Source of the DNA: Phlebotomus papatasi
Lineage: Eukaryota > Arthropoda > Insecta > Diptera > Psychodidae
Assembly: GCF_024763615.1 (NCBI RefSeq)
Contig: NC_077222.1
Location: 74,462,001 to 74,526,000 of the forward strand
DNA: 64,000 nt
Reading direction: 5' to 3'
Shown: positions 1-12,740 of the stretch, in pieces
Layout of the letters: every line of letters starts with the position of its first letter
Position numbering within the stretch: position 1 is the stretch's first letter
Made by a program: the position numbers and the translations under genes
Notes under the pieces: model-generated
The model's database searches: none
What the model saw: the letters and a program-made list of their open reading frames with translations, nothing else
What the model was told of the DNA's origin: nothing

Positions 1-2214
1 GACTCTTGGGAAACTTTAATGTGTCTACAATAACATCGTGTTGAAAGAAATGTGTGTTAAAGTGTTATTGTGTGAAATATGTTGAGGTATCTGTTGGCAA
101 GCAGGAATTTGGTGTCTTCTTGACCACTTCCTGGACATCCCACAAGATACTGGTCAATAATTCTTCTTGTTTTAGTGATCAACATTGTAAAGGAGTCATT
201 TGACATGCAAAAATAATTCACAAAATTGATATTATTGGCTTTTGGAAAATTGAAGTTTGTCCAAGTTTCTATTTTTTGCGTTCATTTGGGGACGAGAGTT
301 CACATGAGTTTTCCAATTTCCCAGAGGCGGAGAAAATTCTTTCTCTACAAAAGTATCATATTTGACCAGTAAGACTTACAATAAAGTGAGTTTTACTGAA
401 ATTCGTTCGCTGGATATGTTGTGGTCCGGAAAGAGTTAAGAAAAAACACCCATTACGTAAATTGTTCTCCCCGAACAATCTAAAAGAAATTATAAAATTT
501 CTCGTAGAATTATTATATTTTTGAATTACTAAAATCTTCAAACAATACATTTTTTCTAAATATTATATTTATGTTAAACTTGCAATATGAAATAGGACAT
601 TCGGATCTCATTAACTTTTAATTTGTGAGGAGTGGTTCGCTTATGTCGTATCGTATTACAGAAGCTCCTTATTAATCAGTTCTAGTTTCTATATTGTTTT
701 AAAGTATGGGGTATAGTGGGTATAGTCGAAAAACATATTTGACTAAGTCGTAAGTTTTTAGCCTCTTTTAGAGTCTTTAGCGTTGTAAAATTGAACAGTA
801 AAAATTGGTATTTTTCTAACCAGGTAATAGAAATAAAAATATTGAAGCTTTAAACAAAGGATTTAGTATTCTTTAATAAAAAAACACACCTCATTATCAA
901 AAACACAAAATTAAATGTGTTAAACAAAACTTTCAAACCGATAAAACTATTTAAAATTCAGTTTAAAAAAGTTTTCCATGAACATAATCTAACTCTATAA
1001 ATTGAATTTTCTGAACCTGTTTTTTTTTTCATTTACACAGACAGTTAAAATTCACTGAGGAGGATCAAGAAAATTGAAAACTCTTATGTTCTGCATATTG
1101 CAAGCTTTTTAAACGCCCCAAAAATTGAGCAATCACTCACGAAATTTGTAGCATTTTAGGCCGTTCTGCGCTAACAGAAGATATAGTCTTGGAAAATTTA
1201 AATGTACACAGGATGACAAAAGGTCGACTTCAGTGTGAAATTTCCTGAATAAATAAGGCAAAAAAAGGTATTTCCGCATAAAGTTTTTGTAGGGAAAGAG
1301 GAAGCTTTTTCCATGATGTCTCTTTTGCCGAGACAAGTATTTTCCTGACTGGAAATGCTCTAATGAAATGAGAAAACAATTTTATTCTTCATGGCTGTAG
1401 ATAGAAGACTATTCACCTCTTAGAGGTTCTGATGTGACACATGGATGGGTTATTTCACGTGATGAAAGTCAATAAAATGCGTCAGATGGGAAATTAGAAA
1501 ATTAATTTTTGTTTCTTGTGTGGTCCTTTTATTTGTAAGACATTGGTCTGACATTTTTGGCTAGTCCGAGAGTTTCCTGGGAAAAATGAGCGAGAGGGTT
1601 ATTAAAATATTTTTAAGACGTCAACAGAGCACAAGTTCTTGCAATAAATCTAACGATTAGAAAGCCATCATGCGCGTAGCGACAAAACAAATATTTACGC
1701 TTCGTTTCCGTTTTGCCTTGTGTGCGCTTAAAGCTCAGCCAAAAGCACTTTGATATTCCCAACAGTCGACAGACATGAAAAGGATGAATGTATTTCCTTC
1801 GTTCCCATCACAGAACATTCACTTCAATTTCGAGTGGATATTTTCATAGATAAGAAATTAAGATTAAAGACTCAATAAAAAGCATATCCATAAAGAAGTT
1901 TTTCATGTGAAATTTCTAAGATCTCGTTTTACACAAACTGAGATGAAAGGTTAGTTTATAGAGTAGAACTATCAATTTTAATACGGTTTATGTCACCTTA
2001 AATAAATGGCTTAAATAATATCTAACAGTTCAATGTTATACGTTCAAGAATTCTGCAAAAACTTTAAATTGAAACAATAAAAAACAGCGTTAGCCGACAC
2101 TCGGATAATTTCCGGACCATTGAAACATTTATCATTTAGTTTAGAGCGCACGGACCATTTGACAATTCTTAACCCAGTCAACGGCTGAACCTACAATTAG
2201 AGTGGTTCGAATTC

Positions 2215-2384
2215 TCGGTTCCCCGAAAAATGTATGGGTTCCCCGGGTCTCTGAAAAAATATTTAAGTTCCTCGGGTTCCCTGAAAAAATATGAGTTTCC
2301 TGGGTTCCTTGAAAAAATATTAGATTCCCGGGTTCCTTGAAAAAATATACGAGTTGCTCGGGTTTCTTGAAAAGATTACGGGCG
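2215..2384. repeat. Minisatellite, about 33-bp units
   Basis: Five to six degenerate units share the pattern GGGTTCCYTGAAAAAATAT followed by a short variable stretch. The copy in the other arm is its mirror image. Confidence 0.75.
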
Positions 2385-2594
2385 TTACACGGGCTTCAGA
2401 CCTAAGGCTTAGCCATTTAGCTTAACTCCTCTAATTCTACATCAGGCATGATTTTTTAGGAAATTGTTGTTTAGGATTAAATACTAAAGGAAAATAATTC
2501 ATTAGATTTTGAAAAATCAATAAAATTGCTTCTTATTAAGATTTTTGAGACCTTCGGGAACTGGGCTAAACCTCCGGTCTGAAGCCGGCATTAC
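2385..2594. mobile_element. MITE with GGCTTCAGACC-type inverted ends
   Basis: The left end reads ACACGGGCTTCAGACC and the right end is an imperfect inverse (GGTCTGAAGCCGGC). Both ends continue inwards with related CTTAGCC/GGCTAAAC sequence. A related inverted copy lies near 32.5 kb, which shows that this is a dispersed family. It has no coding capacity. The target duplication is not clear. Confidence 0.6.
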
Positions 2595-3242
2595 CACGCA
2601 CAGAGCCCAAACAATTAGAGACAGAGACTTAGGATTTTCAGAGGATCCCCCCACAAGTCGACCCTGGGACCTTTAATAAAGCACCCATTTTTCCCCACAT
2701 CCCTACCCTCCCCTCCAAAACTAGGTTTTATGAGGATTACTCGAAAACGCGTCATACGTTCTTTTTTTTCATTTTTGGATATGTTTTAAAGATTAGCCAG
2801 GCGAAAATTTCGTGCTTATAAGGAAATACCGTTGAATTATTCCTAATAACGGTTTTTCAAAGTGAAAGGTTAAAAGATCTAGAGAGCGTATTTCGCAACC
2901 GAAATATTTGGAATATTTGGACTGGTAGGAAAGGTCTTAAAATTCCTGGCAAAGCTAAACTGGATCGTAACCGATAACTAATTTTTTATTCGAAATTCAA
3001 TTACAGTGTCCCGCTTCGTTATTCGGATGACTGGGAGACAATATGACAGATGTCCGCTTCGTAATCCAGATGGATTTCTTGAATTTGTTTAACGTCTCGA
3101 AAATATAACACAAATGTTTTTTTTTTATAAAATTAGAATAAAAGTTTTAACGAAGCTCAAAAAGACATAATTAGAGAATTTTTATGCTATTATACTTCAT
3201 TTATTAAACAAAAACATCACAGGATAATCCATTTTCATTATG

Positions 3243-3742
3243 NNNNNNNNNNNNNNNNNNNNNNNNNNNNNNNNNNNNNNNNNNNNNNNNNNNNNNNNNN
3301 NNNNNNNNNNNNNNNNNNNNNNNNNNNNNNNNNNNNNNNNNNNNNNNNNNNNNNNNNNNNNNNNNNNNNNNNNNNNNNNNNNNNNNNNNNNNNNNNNNNN
3401 NNNNNNNNNNNNNNNNNNNNNNNNNNNNNNNNNNNNNNNNNNNNNNNNNNNNNNNNNNNNNNNNNNNNNNNNNNNNNNNNNNNNNNNNNNNNNNNNNNNN
3501 NNNNNNNNNNNNNNNNNNNNNNNNNNNNNNNNNNNNNNNNNNNNNNNNNNNNNNNNNNNNNNNNNNNNNNNNNNNNNNNNNNNNNNNNNNNNNNNNNNNN
3601 NNNNNNNNNNNNNNNNNNNNNNNNNNNNNNNNNNNNNNNNNNNNNNNNNNNNNNNNNNNNNNNNNNNNNNNNNNNNNNNNNNNNNNNNNNNNNNNNNNNN
3701 NNNNNNNNNNNNNNNNNNNNNNNNNNNNNNNNNNNNNNNNNN
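3243..3742. other. Assembly gap of exactly 500 N
   Basis: A run of 500 unknown bases sits exactly at the centre of the inverted repeat. Reading frames that cross it are artefacts. Confidence 0.99.
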
Positions 3743-4390
3743 CATAATGAAAATGGATTATCCTGTGATGTTTTTGTTTAATAAATGAAGTATAATAGCA
3801 TAAAAATTCTCTAATTATGTCTTTTTGAGCTTCGTTAAAACTTTTATTCTAATTTTATAAAAAAAAAACATTTGTGTTATATTTTCGAGACGTTAAACAA
3901 ATTCAAGAAATCCATCTGGATTACGAAGCGGACATCTGTCATATTGTCTCCCAGTCATCCGAATAACGAAGCGGGACACTGTAATTGAATTTCGAATAAA
4001 AAATTAGTTATCGGTTACGATCCAGTTTAGCTTTGCCAGGAATTTTAAGACCTTTCCTACCAGTCCAAATATTCCAAATATTTCGGTTGCGAAATACGCT
4101 CTCTAGATCTTTTAACCTTTCACTTTGAAAAACCGTTATTAGGAATAATTCAACGGTATTTCCTTATAAGCACGAAATTTTCGCCTGGCTAATCTTTAAA
4201 ACATATCCAAAAATGAAAAAAAAGAACGTATGACGCGTTTTCGAGTAATCCTCATAAAACCTAGTTTTGGAGGGGAGGGTAGGGATGTGGGGAAAAATGG
4301 GTGCTTTATTAAAGGTCCCAGGGTCGACTTGTGGGGGGATCCTCTGAAAATCCTAAGTCTCTGTCTCTAATTGTTTGGGCTCTGTGCGTG

Positions 4391-4600
4391 GTAATGCCGG
4401 CTTCAGACCGGAGGTTTAGCCCAGTTCCCGAAGGTCTCAAAAATCTTAATAAGAAGCAATTTTATTGATTTTTCAAAATCTAATGAATTATTTTCCTTTA
4501 GTATTTAATCCTAAACAACAATTTCCTAAAAAATCATGCCTGATGTAGAATTAGAGGAGTTAAGCTAAATGGCTAAGCCTTAGGTCTGAAGCCCGTGTAA
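4391..4600. mobile_element. Mirror copy of the GGCTTCAGACC MITE
   Basis: Reverse complement of the element in the left arm. It is not an independent insertion. Confidence 0.6.
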
Positions 4601-4770
4601 CGCCCGTAATCTTTTCAAGAAACCCGAGCAACTCGTATATTTTTTCAAGGAACCCGGGAATCTAATATTTTTTCAAGGAACCCAGGAAACTCATATTTTT
4701 TCAGGGAACCCGAGGAACTTAAATATTTTTTCAGAGACCCGGGGAACCCATACATTTTTCGGGGAACCGA
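4601..4770. repeat. Mirror copy of the 33-bp minisatellite
   Basis: Reverse complement of the array in the left arm. Confidence 0.75.
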
Positions 4771-6984
4771 GAATTCGAACCACTCTAATTGTAGGTTCAG
4801 CCGTTGACTGGGTTAAGAATTGTCAAATGGTCCGTGCGCTCTAAACTAAATGATAAATGTTTCAATGGTCCGGAAATTATCCGAGTGTCGGCTAACGCTG
4901 TTTTTTATTGTTTCAATTTAAAGTTTTTGCAGAATTCTTGAACGTATAACATTGAACTGTTAGATATTATTTAAGCCATTTATTTAAGGTGACATAAACC
5001 GTATTAAAATTGATAGTTCTACTCTATAAACTAACCTTTCATCTCAGTTTGTGTAAAACGAGATCTTAGAAATTTCACATGAAAAACTTCTTTATGGATA
5101 TGCTTTTTATTGAGTCTTTAATCTTAATTTCTTATCTATGAAAATATCCACTCGAAATTGAAGTGAATGTTCTGTGATGGGAACGAAGGAAATACATTCA
5201 TCCTTTTCATGTCTGTCGACTGTTGGGAATATCAAAGTGCTTTTGGCTGAGCTTTAAGCGCACACAAGGCAAAACGGAAACGAAGCGTAAATATTTGTTT
5301 TGTCGCTACGCGCATGATGGCTTTCTAATCGTTAGATTTATTGCAAGAACTTGTGCTCTGTTGACGTCTTAAAAATATTTTAATAACCCTCTCGCTCATT
5401 TTTCCCAGGAAACTCTCGGACTAGCCAAAAATGTCAGACCAATGTCTTACAAATAAAAGGACCACACAAGAAACAAAAATTAATTTTCTAATTTCCCATC
5501 TGACGCATTTTATTGACTTTCATCACGTGAAATAACCCATCCATGTGTCACATCAGAACCTCTAAGAGGTGAATAGTCTTCTATCTACAGCCATGAAGAA
5601 TAAAATTGTTTTCTCATTTCATTAGAGCATTTCCAGTCAGGAAAATACTTGTCTCGGCAAAAGAGACATCATGGAAAAAGCTTCCTCTTTCCCTACAAAA
5701 ACTTTATGCGGAAATACCTTTTTTTGCCTTATTTATTCAGGAAATTTCACACTGAAGTCGACCTTTTGTCATCCTGTGTACATTTAAATTTTCCAAGACT
5801 ATATCTTCTGTTAGCGCAGAACGGCCTAAAATGCTACAAATTTCGTGAGTGATTGCTCAATTTTTGGGGCGTTTAAAAAGCTTGCAATATGCAGAACATA
5901 AGAGTTTTCAATTTTCTTGATCCTCCTCAGTGAATTTTAACTGTCTGTGTAAATGAAAAAAAAAACAGGTTCAGAAAATTCAATTTATAGAGTTAGATTA
6001 TGTTCATGGAAAACTTTTTTAAACTGAATTTTAAATAGTTTTATCGGTTTGAAAGTTTTGTTTAACACATTTAATTTTGTGTTTTTGATAATGAGGTGTG
6101 TTTTTTTATTAAAGAATACTAAATCCTTTGTTTAAAGCTTCAATATTTTTATTTCTATTACCTGGTTAGAAAAATACCAATTTTTACTGTTCAATTTTAC
6201 AACGCTAAAGACTCTAAAAGAGGCTAAAAACTTACGACTTAGTCAAATATGTTTTTCGACTATACCCACTATACCCCATACTTTAAAACAATATAGAAAC
6301 TAGAACTGATTAATAAGGAGCTTCTGTAATACGATACGACATAAGCGAACCACTCCTCACAAATTAAAAGTTAATGAGATCCGAATGTCCTATTTCATAT
6401 TGCAAGTTTAACATAAATATAATATTTAGAAAAAATGTATTGTTTGAAGATTTTAGTAATTCAAAAATATAATAATTCTACGAGAAATTTTATAATTTCT
6501 TTTAGATTGTTCGGGGAGAACAATTTACGTAATGGGTGTTTTTTCTTAACTCTTTCCGGACCACAACATATCCAGCGAACGAATTTCAGTAAAACTCACT
6601 TTATTGTAAGTCTTACTGGTCAAATATGATACTTTTGTAGAGAAAGAATTTTCTCCGCCTCTGGGAAATTGGAAAACTCATGTGAACTCTCGTCCCCAAA
6701 TGAACGCAAAAAATAGAAACTTGGACAAACTTCAATTTTCCAAAAGCCAATAATATCAATTTTGTGAATTATTTTTGCATGTCAAATGACTCCTTTACAA
6801 TGTTGATCACTAAAACAAGAAGAATTATTGACCAGTATCTTGTGGGATGTCCAGGAAGTGGTCAAGAAGACACCAAATTCCTGCTTGCCAACAGATACCT
6901 CAACATATTTCACACAATAACACTTTAACACACATTTCTTTCAACACGATGTTATTGTAGACACATTAAAGTTTCCCAAGAGTC

Positions 6985-7295
6985 AAAAAAACACTTCCTG
7001 GACAATCTGGATTCATCATTATCAGGAAAAATTTTCCCGAGGAAAATCCACACTTCTATCTGTCAAACAATCCGTCAGAATGTAAAAAAAGACACTCCAA
7101 TAACACTTGTGCTTGGAATTTTCGAGGGAACATTCTAAGGTTCGTCGGACTGCTCCATGGATAAGTCCAGAATAATCCGTTCGCATCAATGACAAATCTG
7201 AAAAGATTGTTCACCAGAAATTTTACATAAATAAGAAACTCACAGCTTCAGAAGGACAATCGTTGAACTCGCTGTATCGACTTACAAAGAAAATA
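6985..7295. other. Intergenic, nothing recognised
   Basis: AT-rich single-copy-looking sequence outside the palindrome. I see no frame, RNA gene or repeat in it. Confidence 0.5.
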
Positions 7296-8143
7296 GGGTA
7301 AATGTCCTAATTCAAAACTATTTCCAGACGCTTTGACTTTGACAGAAGATTCAACACATCATAGTTTATATTTTTTCTGAAGAGAATTACATAAATTTGC
7401 TCCTTGACTCTTCTAGAGTGTTACTGTTTTGTGAAAATTCTTTAGATATAATTTAAAAGCTTCTTAAATACAAGAAAAATACGCGAGCGTAAAATGCTTC
7501 TATTGGAAACAAATAAATCCAAATGGAGACAAGGGAAAGTTTCTAATTGGAGACAAACACTGTAAGTGTAAGTGAAACCGCGACGAAAGGCTTCCAAAAC
7601 CTTGTTGAGTTGCTCCTGAGTACAGGATTTGTACTTATTCCTTGTCTTTTCTTCTTTCCCATCTAAAACAACAAGAAAATCTCTCCAAAAAAATCATATT
7701 TTCTGGGTTTCCTATTGAAGTATTTGTAGACATTTCAGAAAAACCCTTTTTGTTCACGAAATAGGTAATTATTTCATTTTAAAACTTCACGTACCATTAA
7801 CAATAAAGATTAACACTTAATTTAACCAAAATTAGCCAGAAATATGATATAAATGTTAAACAAAACAAATAAACAAAAGTCATCTCATTGTGTTTTTCAT
7901 TGGAAAACATGGTCGATCGAAGAAAAATTCGATGGTGAAAAGGAACACTTTTAATTTTTCTGAGAAATTAACAAATTAAAATGTGTGAATATGAATGGAT
8001 TTTCGCTTTATTTGGAGCAAAATTAACTAAATAATGAAACTGTGGTATAGAAAATATATAAATATAATTATTTAGTACTGTATTTATCATGATGACAATG
8101 GCGTTTCCATTTGGAGCAGGTTTTGAATTAGCTTAATTTACCC
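7296..8143 (+). mobile_element. Family-1 MITE (GGGTAAAT ends), copy 1, full length
   Basis: Ends are GGGTAAAT..CTAATTCAAAAC on the left and GTTTTGAATTAGC..ATTTACCC on the right, an imperfect terminal inverted repeat. A TA lies on the left; the right flank is CA, probably mutated. Four more copies in the window share the same interior. No coding frame is present. TA target sites suggest mobilisation by a Tc1/mariner-superfamily transposase, which is inference. Confidence 0.85.
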
Positions 8144-8195
8144 CATGTTGATAAATAAAAGCAAATGTAACCAAACATTCTTTTCTTTTCACCTT

Positions 8196-9269
8196 TTACA
8201 TACTTTTTGGATCATGATGCTGTTTGAAGCAGTTGCGTGTTGAATTGAAGCATAGATACACTCCGCATGCTTCACATTTACAAAAGGTCCTGCTGTCTAC
8301 TTTATTTTTCGTATAACACAGGTGGCACCGGCTTCTTATTTTTATCCAAACTGGACAGTGCTGGAGGGGTTGAAGTAGTTCATTAGAATGTCTAATAGTG
8401 GGAGGCGCTCGTGTCCTACTCCTATAATCACCAATGAGACATCTAGCCACTTCCTGTCTGAACTGCAGCAGTGTGAGTGATCTTCCAATGTCTTTCTCCT
8501 GTGACATTTCGTTGTAAACGATGCACGCGTTGTTTATACCAATGTCCAGAATATCAAAGAATAATTTTAGGTAGAATTTTGCCGCGCACTTTCTATCTTG
8601 CTCATAATATGACTTTTTCTGGTCCATGATATCCACCCCATTCATGTGTTGATTGTAAGTGTGGACAATTTTCAGACAATTTAGCTCCAGCTTCTGTGAT
8701 GTCCCAGACTGCCGTCTCTGCACCTTCACCATTTCTGTTGGCGACATATAATTTGAGAGGAGCATGACCGAGCGATTGTCCATCCACTTTACACATACAA
8801 TGCGTCCTGAACACTGCCAATCAATGTGTCCTCTCTTCATCTTCTTATCTGGATTCAGTTCTGGCAAATTTTTGCGATTTTTTTGTACGGTGCCGCATGC
8901 AAATATGTTTTTTGCAAGCAAAATGTTAAGTATTTTGTAAGTAATCAAGTTTTCCTGAGATACCCTTTCGGCTTCCGCCACATTAACGCCTTCTGCCATC
9001 AACACGTTCTCATCAAATCCTGCAAAACACTCCTCATCATCGCTATTGTCCGGAAAAAGTATGCAGATTTTTGACTTTTTCGCGACAGTGGGGATGGTTT
9101 CGCCTAGATCTGGGTTCAACTTTTCCTGGGATATTTCTTCATCATCTCCGACATCTACTTCGATGAGCTCTCTATCCTGAAATGCTCCAAAACACTCCTC
9201 ATCATCGCTGTTGTCCACAAAGACTATAAAGGTTTCTTCACCATGAAAATCTTTCATTGAAGCTGTCAT
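8196..9269 (-). pseudogene. piggyBac-type transposase, N-terminally deleted (357 aa)
   Basis: The frame is open from ATG to stop but matches only the C-terminal half of a piggyBac-type (DDE_Tnp_1_7) transposase. It has a CGTVQKNRKNLPEL block (about residues 125-138), WMDNRSVMLLS, then NGVDIMDQ, which holds the third catalytic aspartate. A C-terminal cysteine/histidine zinc-binding domain follows (CHLC, CKCEAC, CFKQHH, about 317-352). The region with the first two catalytic aspartates is missing, so it cannot be an active transposase as read. The N-terminus is acidic and carries the motif DNSDDEECF twice, about residues 19 and 74. A likely 66-bp 5' intron precedes it. It could be a deletion derivative or a domesticated fragment; the first is more likely. 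Confidence 0.85.
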
Positions 9270-9276
9270 CTAAAAT

Positions 9277-9342
9277 CTAAACAGAAAATCCAGAAAATAT
9301 ATTACGAGACACACAAGAAAAAGAGAAAATCACTAATATTAC
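9277..9342 (-). other. Probable 5' intron of the piggyBac-like gene
   Basis: On the minus strand a GTAATA donor and a pyrimidine-rich TTTTCTGTTTAG acceptor delimit 66 bp, a usual small-intron size for insects. The acceptor lies 7 bp before the start codon. It implies an upstream, possibly non-coding exon. Confidence 0.45.
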
Positions 9343-9737
9343 CTTTTCTGTACTTGTTCTTGGGGCAAATTGATGGAAAATCAAAGCACGCAATTCAGTC
9401 AAATATTTTTGGAAGACCTTCAGATCGAATTAGAAGACATCATAACCTCAAGTTGTCACACCAACTCACCATGTTGAAATGTTTTTATAGGGTTCGTGTC
9501 AAAAAACAATTGGCGGGATAACCTTACATTTTTACCTCAAAATCCTTGGGGACGAGAATACCCATCAAGTTTGAACAAGTTTTTTGAAAATTTAAGAAAG
9601 AATTGTTTTTCGAATTTATGCAATCTGTAATTGTTAGTTATCATACTCATTGGCCCCGAGAGGTTTTTCCTTATTCGGGTCTAGAAATATCAAAAAAGTC
9701 ACAATATGTGCAAGGAAGCAGAAAATCGAAAATTCAC

Positions 9738-9918
9738 GATTTTTGACTAAAAATATCTTAGCTCAGGAGTTAATTGGGATCCTGCAAAAAATATCCTAGA
9801 TTTGGACATCCTTCTAGTTTGTAATCATCCATAAGAATCGGAATTTTATCTATTCTAAGTAGTCTAAAAAAATTCTTTTTTTCCATGGGTACCCAGAGTC
9901 CCAAAGGAGACGAAAGAG
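9738..9918. mobile_element. piggyBac-like MITE end (TTAA site), truncated copy
   Basis: The right end reads GAGACGAAAGAG followed by TTAA. The interior (AAAATATCTTAGCTCAGG, then GTTTGTAATCATCC) matches the TTAA-flanked elements near 52.2 and 57 kb. The left end is not identifiable. 9343-9737 contains nothing else I recognise. Confidence 0.65.
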
Positions 9919-10519
9919 TTAAAGCGCGTGAGAACATTAGATATTCATTTCACCTTTCCCCACTTTTGACAATTTTTTCTTACCTTATGACCTCCCTGAA
10001 GAGTTTCTCCTACACAAGCATAGGAAATTTGCTTCAATATAAACATTTTCATTGTATAACGATTGTATTGTATTCATTGTATATCAACTAATAATATGCC
10101 CAATTTATATTTCTTGTAACTACAATTTTTATTGTCAAATCACACAACTTTGTGCTACTTTTTCGTGTTTTTCTTGAATATTTTCCAAATTAGTTGAGAT
10201 ATGTGAATGAGATTTTTATCCAAGATAACTACACATCTCTAGAATATAGCCCCATGGTAGAAAAAAATGCACGTATCTTTGGACAAGGAGGAAAATTTCT
10301 TGTATCTGGCAAAAAGTGTAAAGCAAAGTTGTGCAACTTTGTGCCACCTTCTTTTTAGCGGTAAATTGGTCTTGAACTTGTCCAATCTCACAATTTTAGC
10401 TTAAAATCATTACTCTACAAGTATTAACGATTAACCAGTACATATAAGAAGTTTCATTTCAATTTTCCTTTTAATTTAATTCAATTTATTATTATTTATA
10501 AATTATTTTTTATAAGACG

Positions 10520-10760
10520 ACTCAAGTAACATCGAGAGGCTAGTGCGACCCCCCATTAGAAAGGTCTCAGCCTTAGCTACAACATATCAAAATTTCGTCG
10601 AAATTGGAAACACAGATTTCGAAATAATCGATTTCGAAATTACGAAAATCAATGTTTCGATTATAGCGCCCCTGTCGGTGGTCGGTCGAAGTTGTAATGC
10701 TCCAAAGAATTGTACATTTCATAAGACCTTTAATTTACACAAGAATGGCTCTAAATAAAT
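10520..10760. repeat. Diverged fragment of the about 290-bp repeat found at 50-52 kb
   Basis: It shares CTACAACATAnnAAAATTTC followed about 100 bp later by a GCGCCCCT..GGTGGT block with the tandem units near 51 kb. The surrounding sequence from 9923 to 11393 holds no gene I can support. Confidence 0.5.
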
Positions 10761-11393
10761 AAAGTCTCTAAATGATTATAAGAAGTCGCACAATTTATTC
10801 TTTCATGACCAATATTTCAGGTCAGGGGGGTTGGAGGGGGTCAAATTTTTCTTGTTTGAAAGATCTGAGTCCCAGATATTACTAAACACTGAAATTTGAC
10901 TTATATCGATTATGTGGGGGTCAAATTATCGAGAAAACTAGTGACACAAAGTTGTACTGCGTTTTCTCTATTTTGAGATTAACACGTTACTACAAGAAGA
11001 TGGAACAACCTATGAAATCGCCGATTCAGCTATTTTCTCCTCAATTGTCAAGGAATACGATAAGACCCATGAAATAAATTAGAAATTTTTTAAAATGTAT
11101 GTTCTAGAGGGGACTTTTCTGCAGATTTGGAAAAATGAAGAAACAGCACAGATAATGATGGAATTTTTACCAACCTTTAGTAATAAGCATATAAAAGGGA
11201 ATATCCATGATCACTTTGTGTATGTTAGAGCTATATTGCCGAATTTTTGGAGAGCTTCCTCGCAACTACCAATTCCGCAAGAGAGGTTATCATGTCTAAA
11301 GTGTCTAAAAATAGGGTGGTACAAAGTTGTATGATTTGACGGTATTTCTATTCATTTGGGATTTCGCCAGTCATGATAAATGTTTACGAAATA

Positions 11394-11755
11394 TCAACTG
11401 GATTGATCAAGATCAGAATCGCAAAAAGCCCAAAATCCCGAATGGATTAAAATCCAAAATATCCAAAATCTCGAATGAACCAGAATTCTGAATGCATTCA
11501 AATTCCAAAAAGTCAAAATCCCAAGAAACCAAAATACCGAATGGGCCACAATTCCGATAAGCCAAAACCCCGAATTGGACCAAATTCTAAATTAGATCCA
11601 AATCCTAAAAGCCAAATTCATGAGAACTCAAAATCCCGATAAACTAATCTCCCAAAAATCAAAATTCATGAAAGTCCAAAGTGTGATAGCCAAAGTCCCG
11701 AATATTAAAAGTGTCATAACTACTCCCGGGATTGTACCCGCACTTGTTAGATCGA
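11394..11755. mobile_element. Decayed foldback element arm (AAAATCCCGAA repeats)
   Basis: Many degenerate copies of an about 11-bp unit (CAAAATCCCGA) are followed by TTAAAAGTGTCATAACTACTC and TTGTACCCGCACTTG. These match the arm and the central spacer of the intact foldback element at 32.9 kb. Only one arm remains. Confidence 0.6.
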
Positions 11756-12126
11756 CATTATTTTAATAATTTGTTGTTGATCGACATTATTTTATGAACA
11801 CTTTTGATGAATTATTTCTGAAACTATCATTCACAGTGACAATATTAGTTAGATTATTTTAAAACTTTTCCAAAAATAATGAAAAGAAATATGATTTATG
11901 AATTCACTTAATTTTATCTGTGCAATATGTTACGTATAATGAAAAATGATCTTTACAGTCAACAGAAAGCTCTAAAAGAAAAACTTCTAAATCTTTCGCT
12001 AATTCACTCTCTCAAGTTCAAAATTTATGCATTATTGGCCTCTAAAAAAGATTGTTATGTGTTTCAAATCCCCTCACAGTTTAGACTCACACTGAATTTT
12101 TCTTTTACTGTCTTCCCATCTTGCAG

Positions 12127-12181
12127 GCGCCCCCGCGGATAACTGTGCTGAGCTACACCCCCTGGCATCTTTGGAGAGACG
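12127..12181 (+). CDS. Candidate single internal exon of an unidentified plus-strand gene
   Basis: A strong pyrimidine tract and TTGCAG acceptor precede a 55-nt GC-rich block, and a good GTAAGAGT donor follows. Two frames are open: one reads APPRITVLSYTPWHLWRD, the other (two bases in) begins PADNCAEL. The length is not a multiple of three, so flanking exons must set the frame, and I could not find them. The base composition stands out from the AT-rich surroundings. 11756-12126 and 12182-12740 hold nothing else I recognise. Confidence 0.4.
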
Positions 12182-12740
12182 GTAAGAGTAGCAATGAACT
12201 TTTTTATGAAGTGCGTATCTCCTATGAAATCCATCCAATTCATTTCGTGTCTCGCCTCACTTTTATGCGGAAATTGAAATGTCTCTCGCTCATTGTGTCT
12301 TCCTTCTTTTCCTACCGCAAAAGCCCGTCAACTGTGATGTTGCTGAGAGAGTGAAAAGTGTGGGGGCTACCCCATACTTTTTCCTTGACAATTTGAGGCA
12401 TGATCAACTTTCAGTGGGAAGGTTCTTTTTACAGCGCTACCCCATGTAAAGCTCCTTGTGAGCTTTTTGTGCTCTAGCCGGCTCGATTCGTGGAGTGTGA
12501 TAAAAATTGTATACGTGACTGTTGTGGGTAGACTCAGAAGAATGAATAATTCCATCACAAAAGATAATTACCACTGAGCAATTAAACGCACATTAATTTT
12601 CCTCGCTCCGACACCATCGGAATAACAATGATACAACAATGCAATGTTGTGCAAAAGTGTCTCATTCTCCATGTGATGCGGGTCTTCTTGGAGACAACCC
12701 CGATAATTCTCCAAACTATCCCCATTCTGAAATGTGAAAC

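Larger units (their letters stand above)
1..3242. repeat. Left arm of a perfect large inverted repeat
   Basis: The sequence from the first base up to the N run is repeated as its exact reverse complement after the gap; position x pairs with 6985-x. I compared the outer ends, the gap edges and several interior stretches and saw no mismatch. The arm begins at the window edge, so it may extend further left. Apart from a minisatellite and a MITE annotated separately, the arm is AT-rich and I see no gene in it. Confidence 0.95.
3743..6984. repeat. Right arm of the perfect inverted repeat
   Basis: Exact reverse complement of the left arm. The pairing ends only because the left partner meets the window edge. 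Short reading frames of 67 and 64 codons occur identically in both arms and have no recognisable domain. Confidence 0.95.

Noticed and set aside
3197..3788. 182-codon frames on both strands across the gap
   Set aside because: They consist almost entirely of unknown bases and are mirror images. No information.
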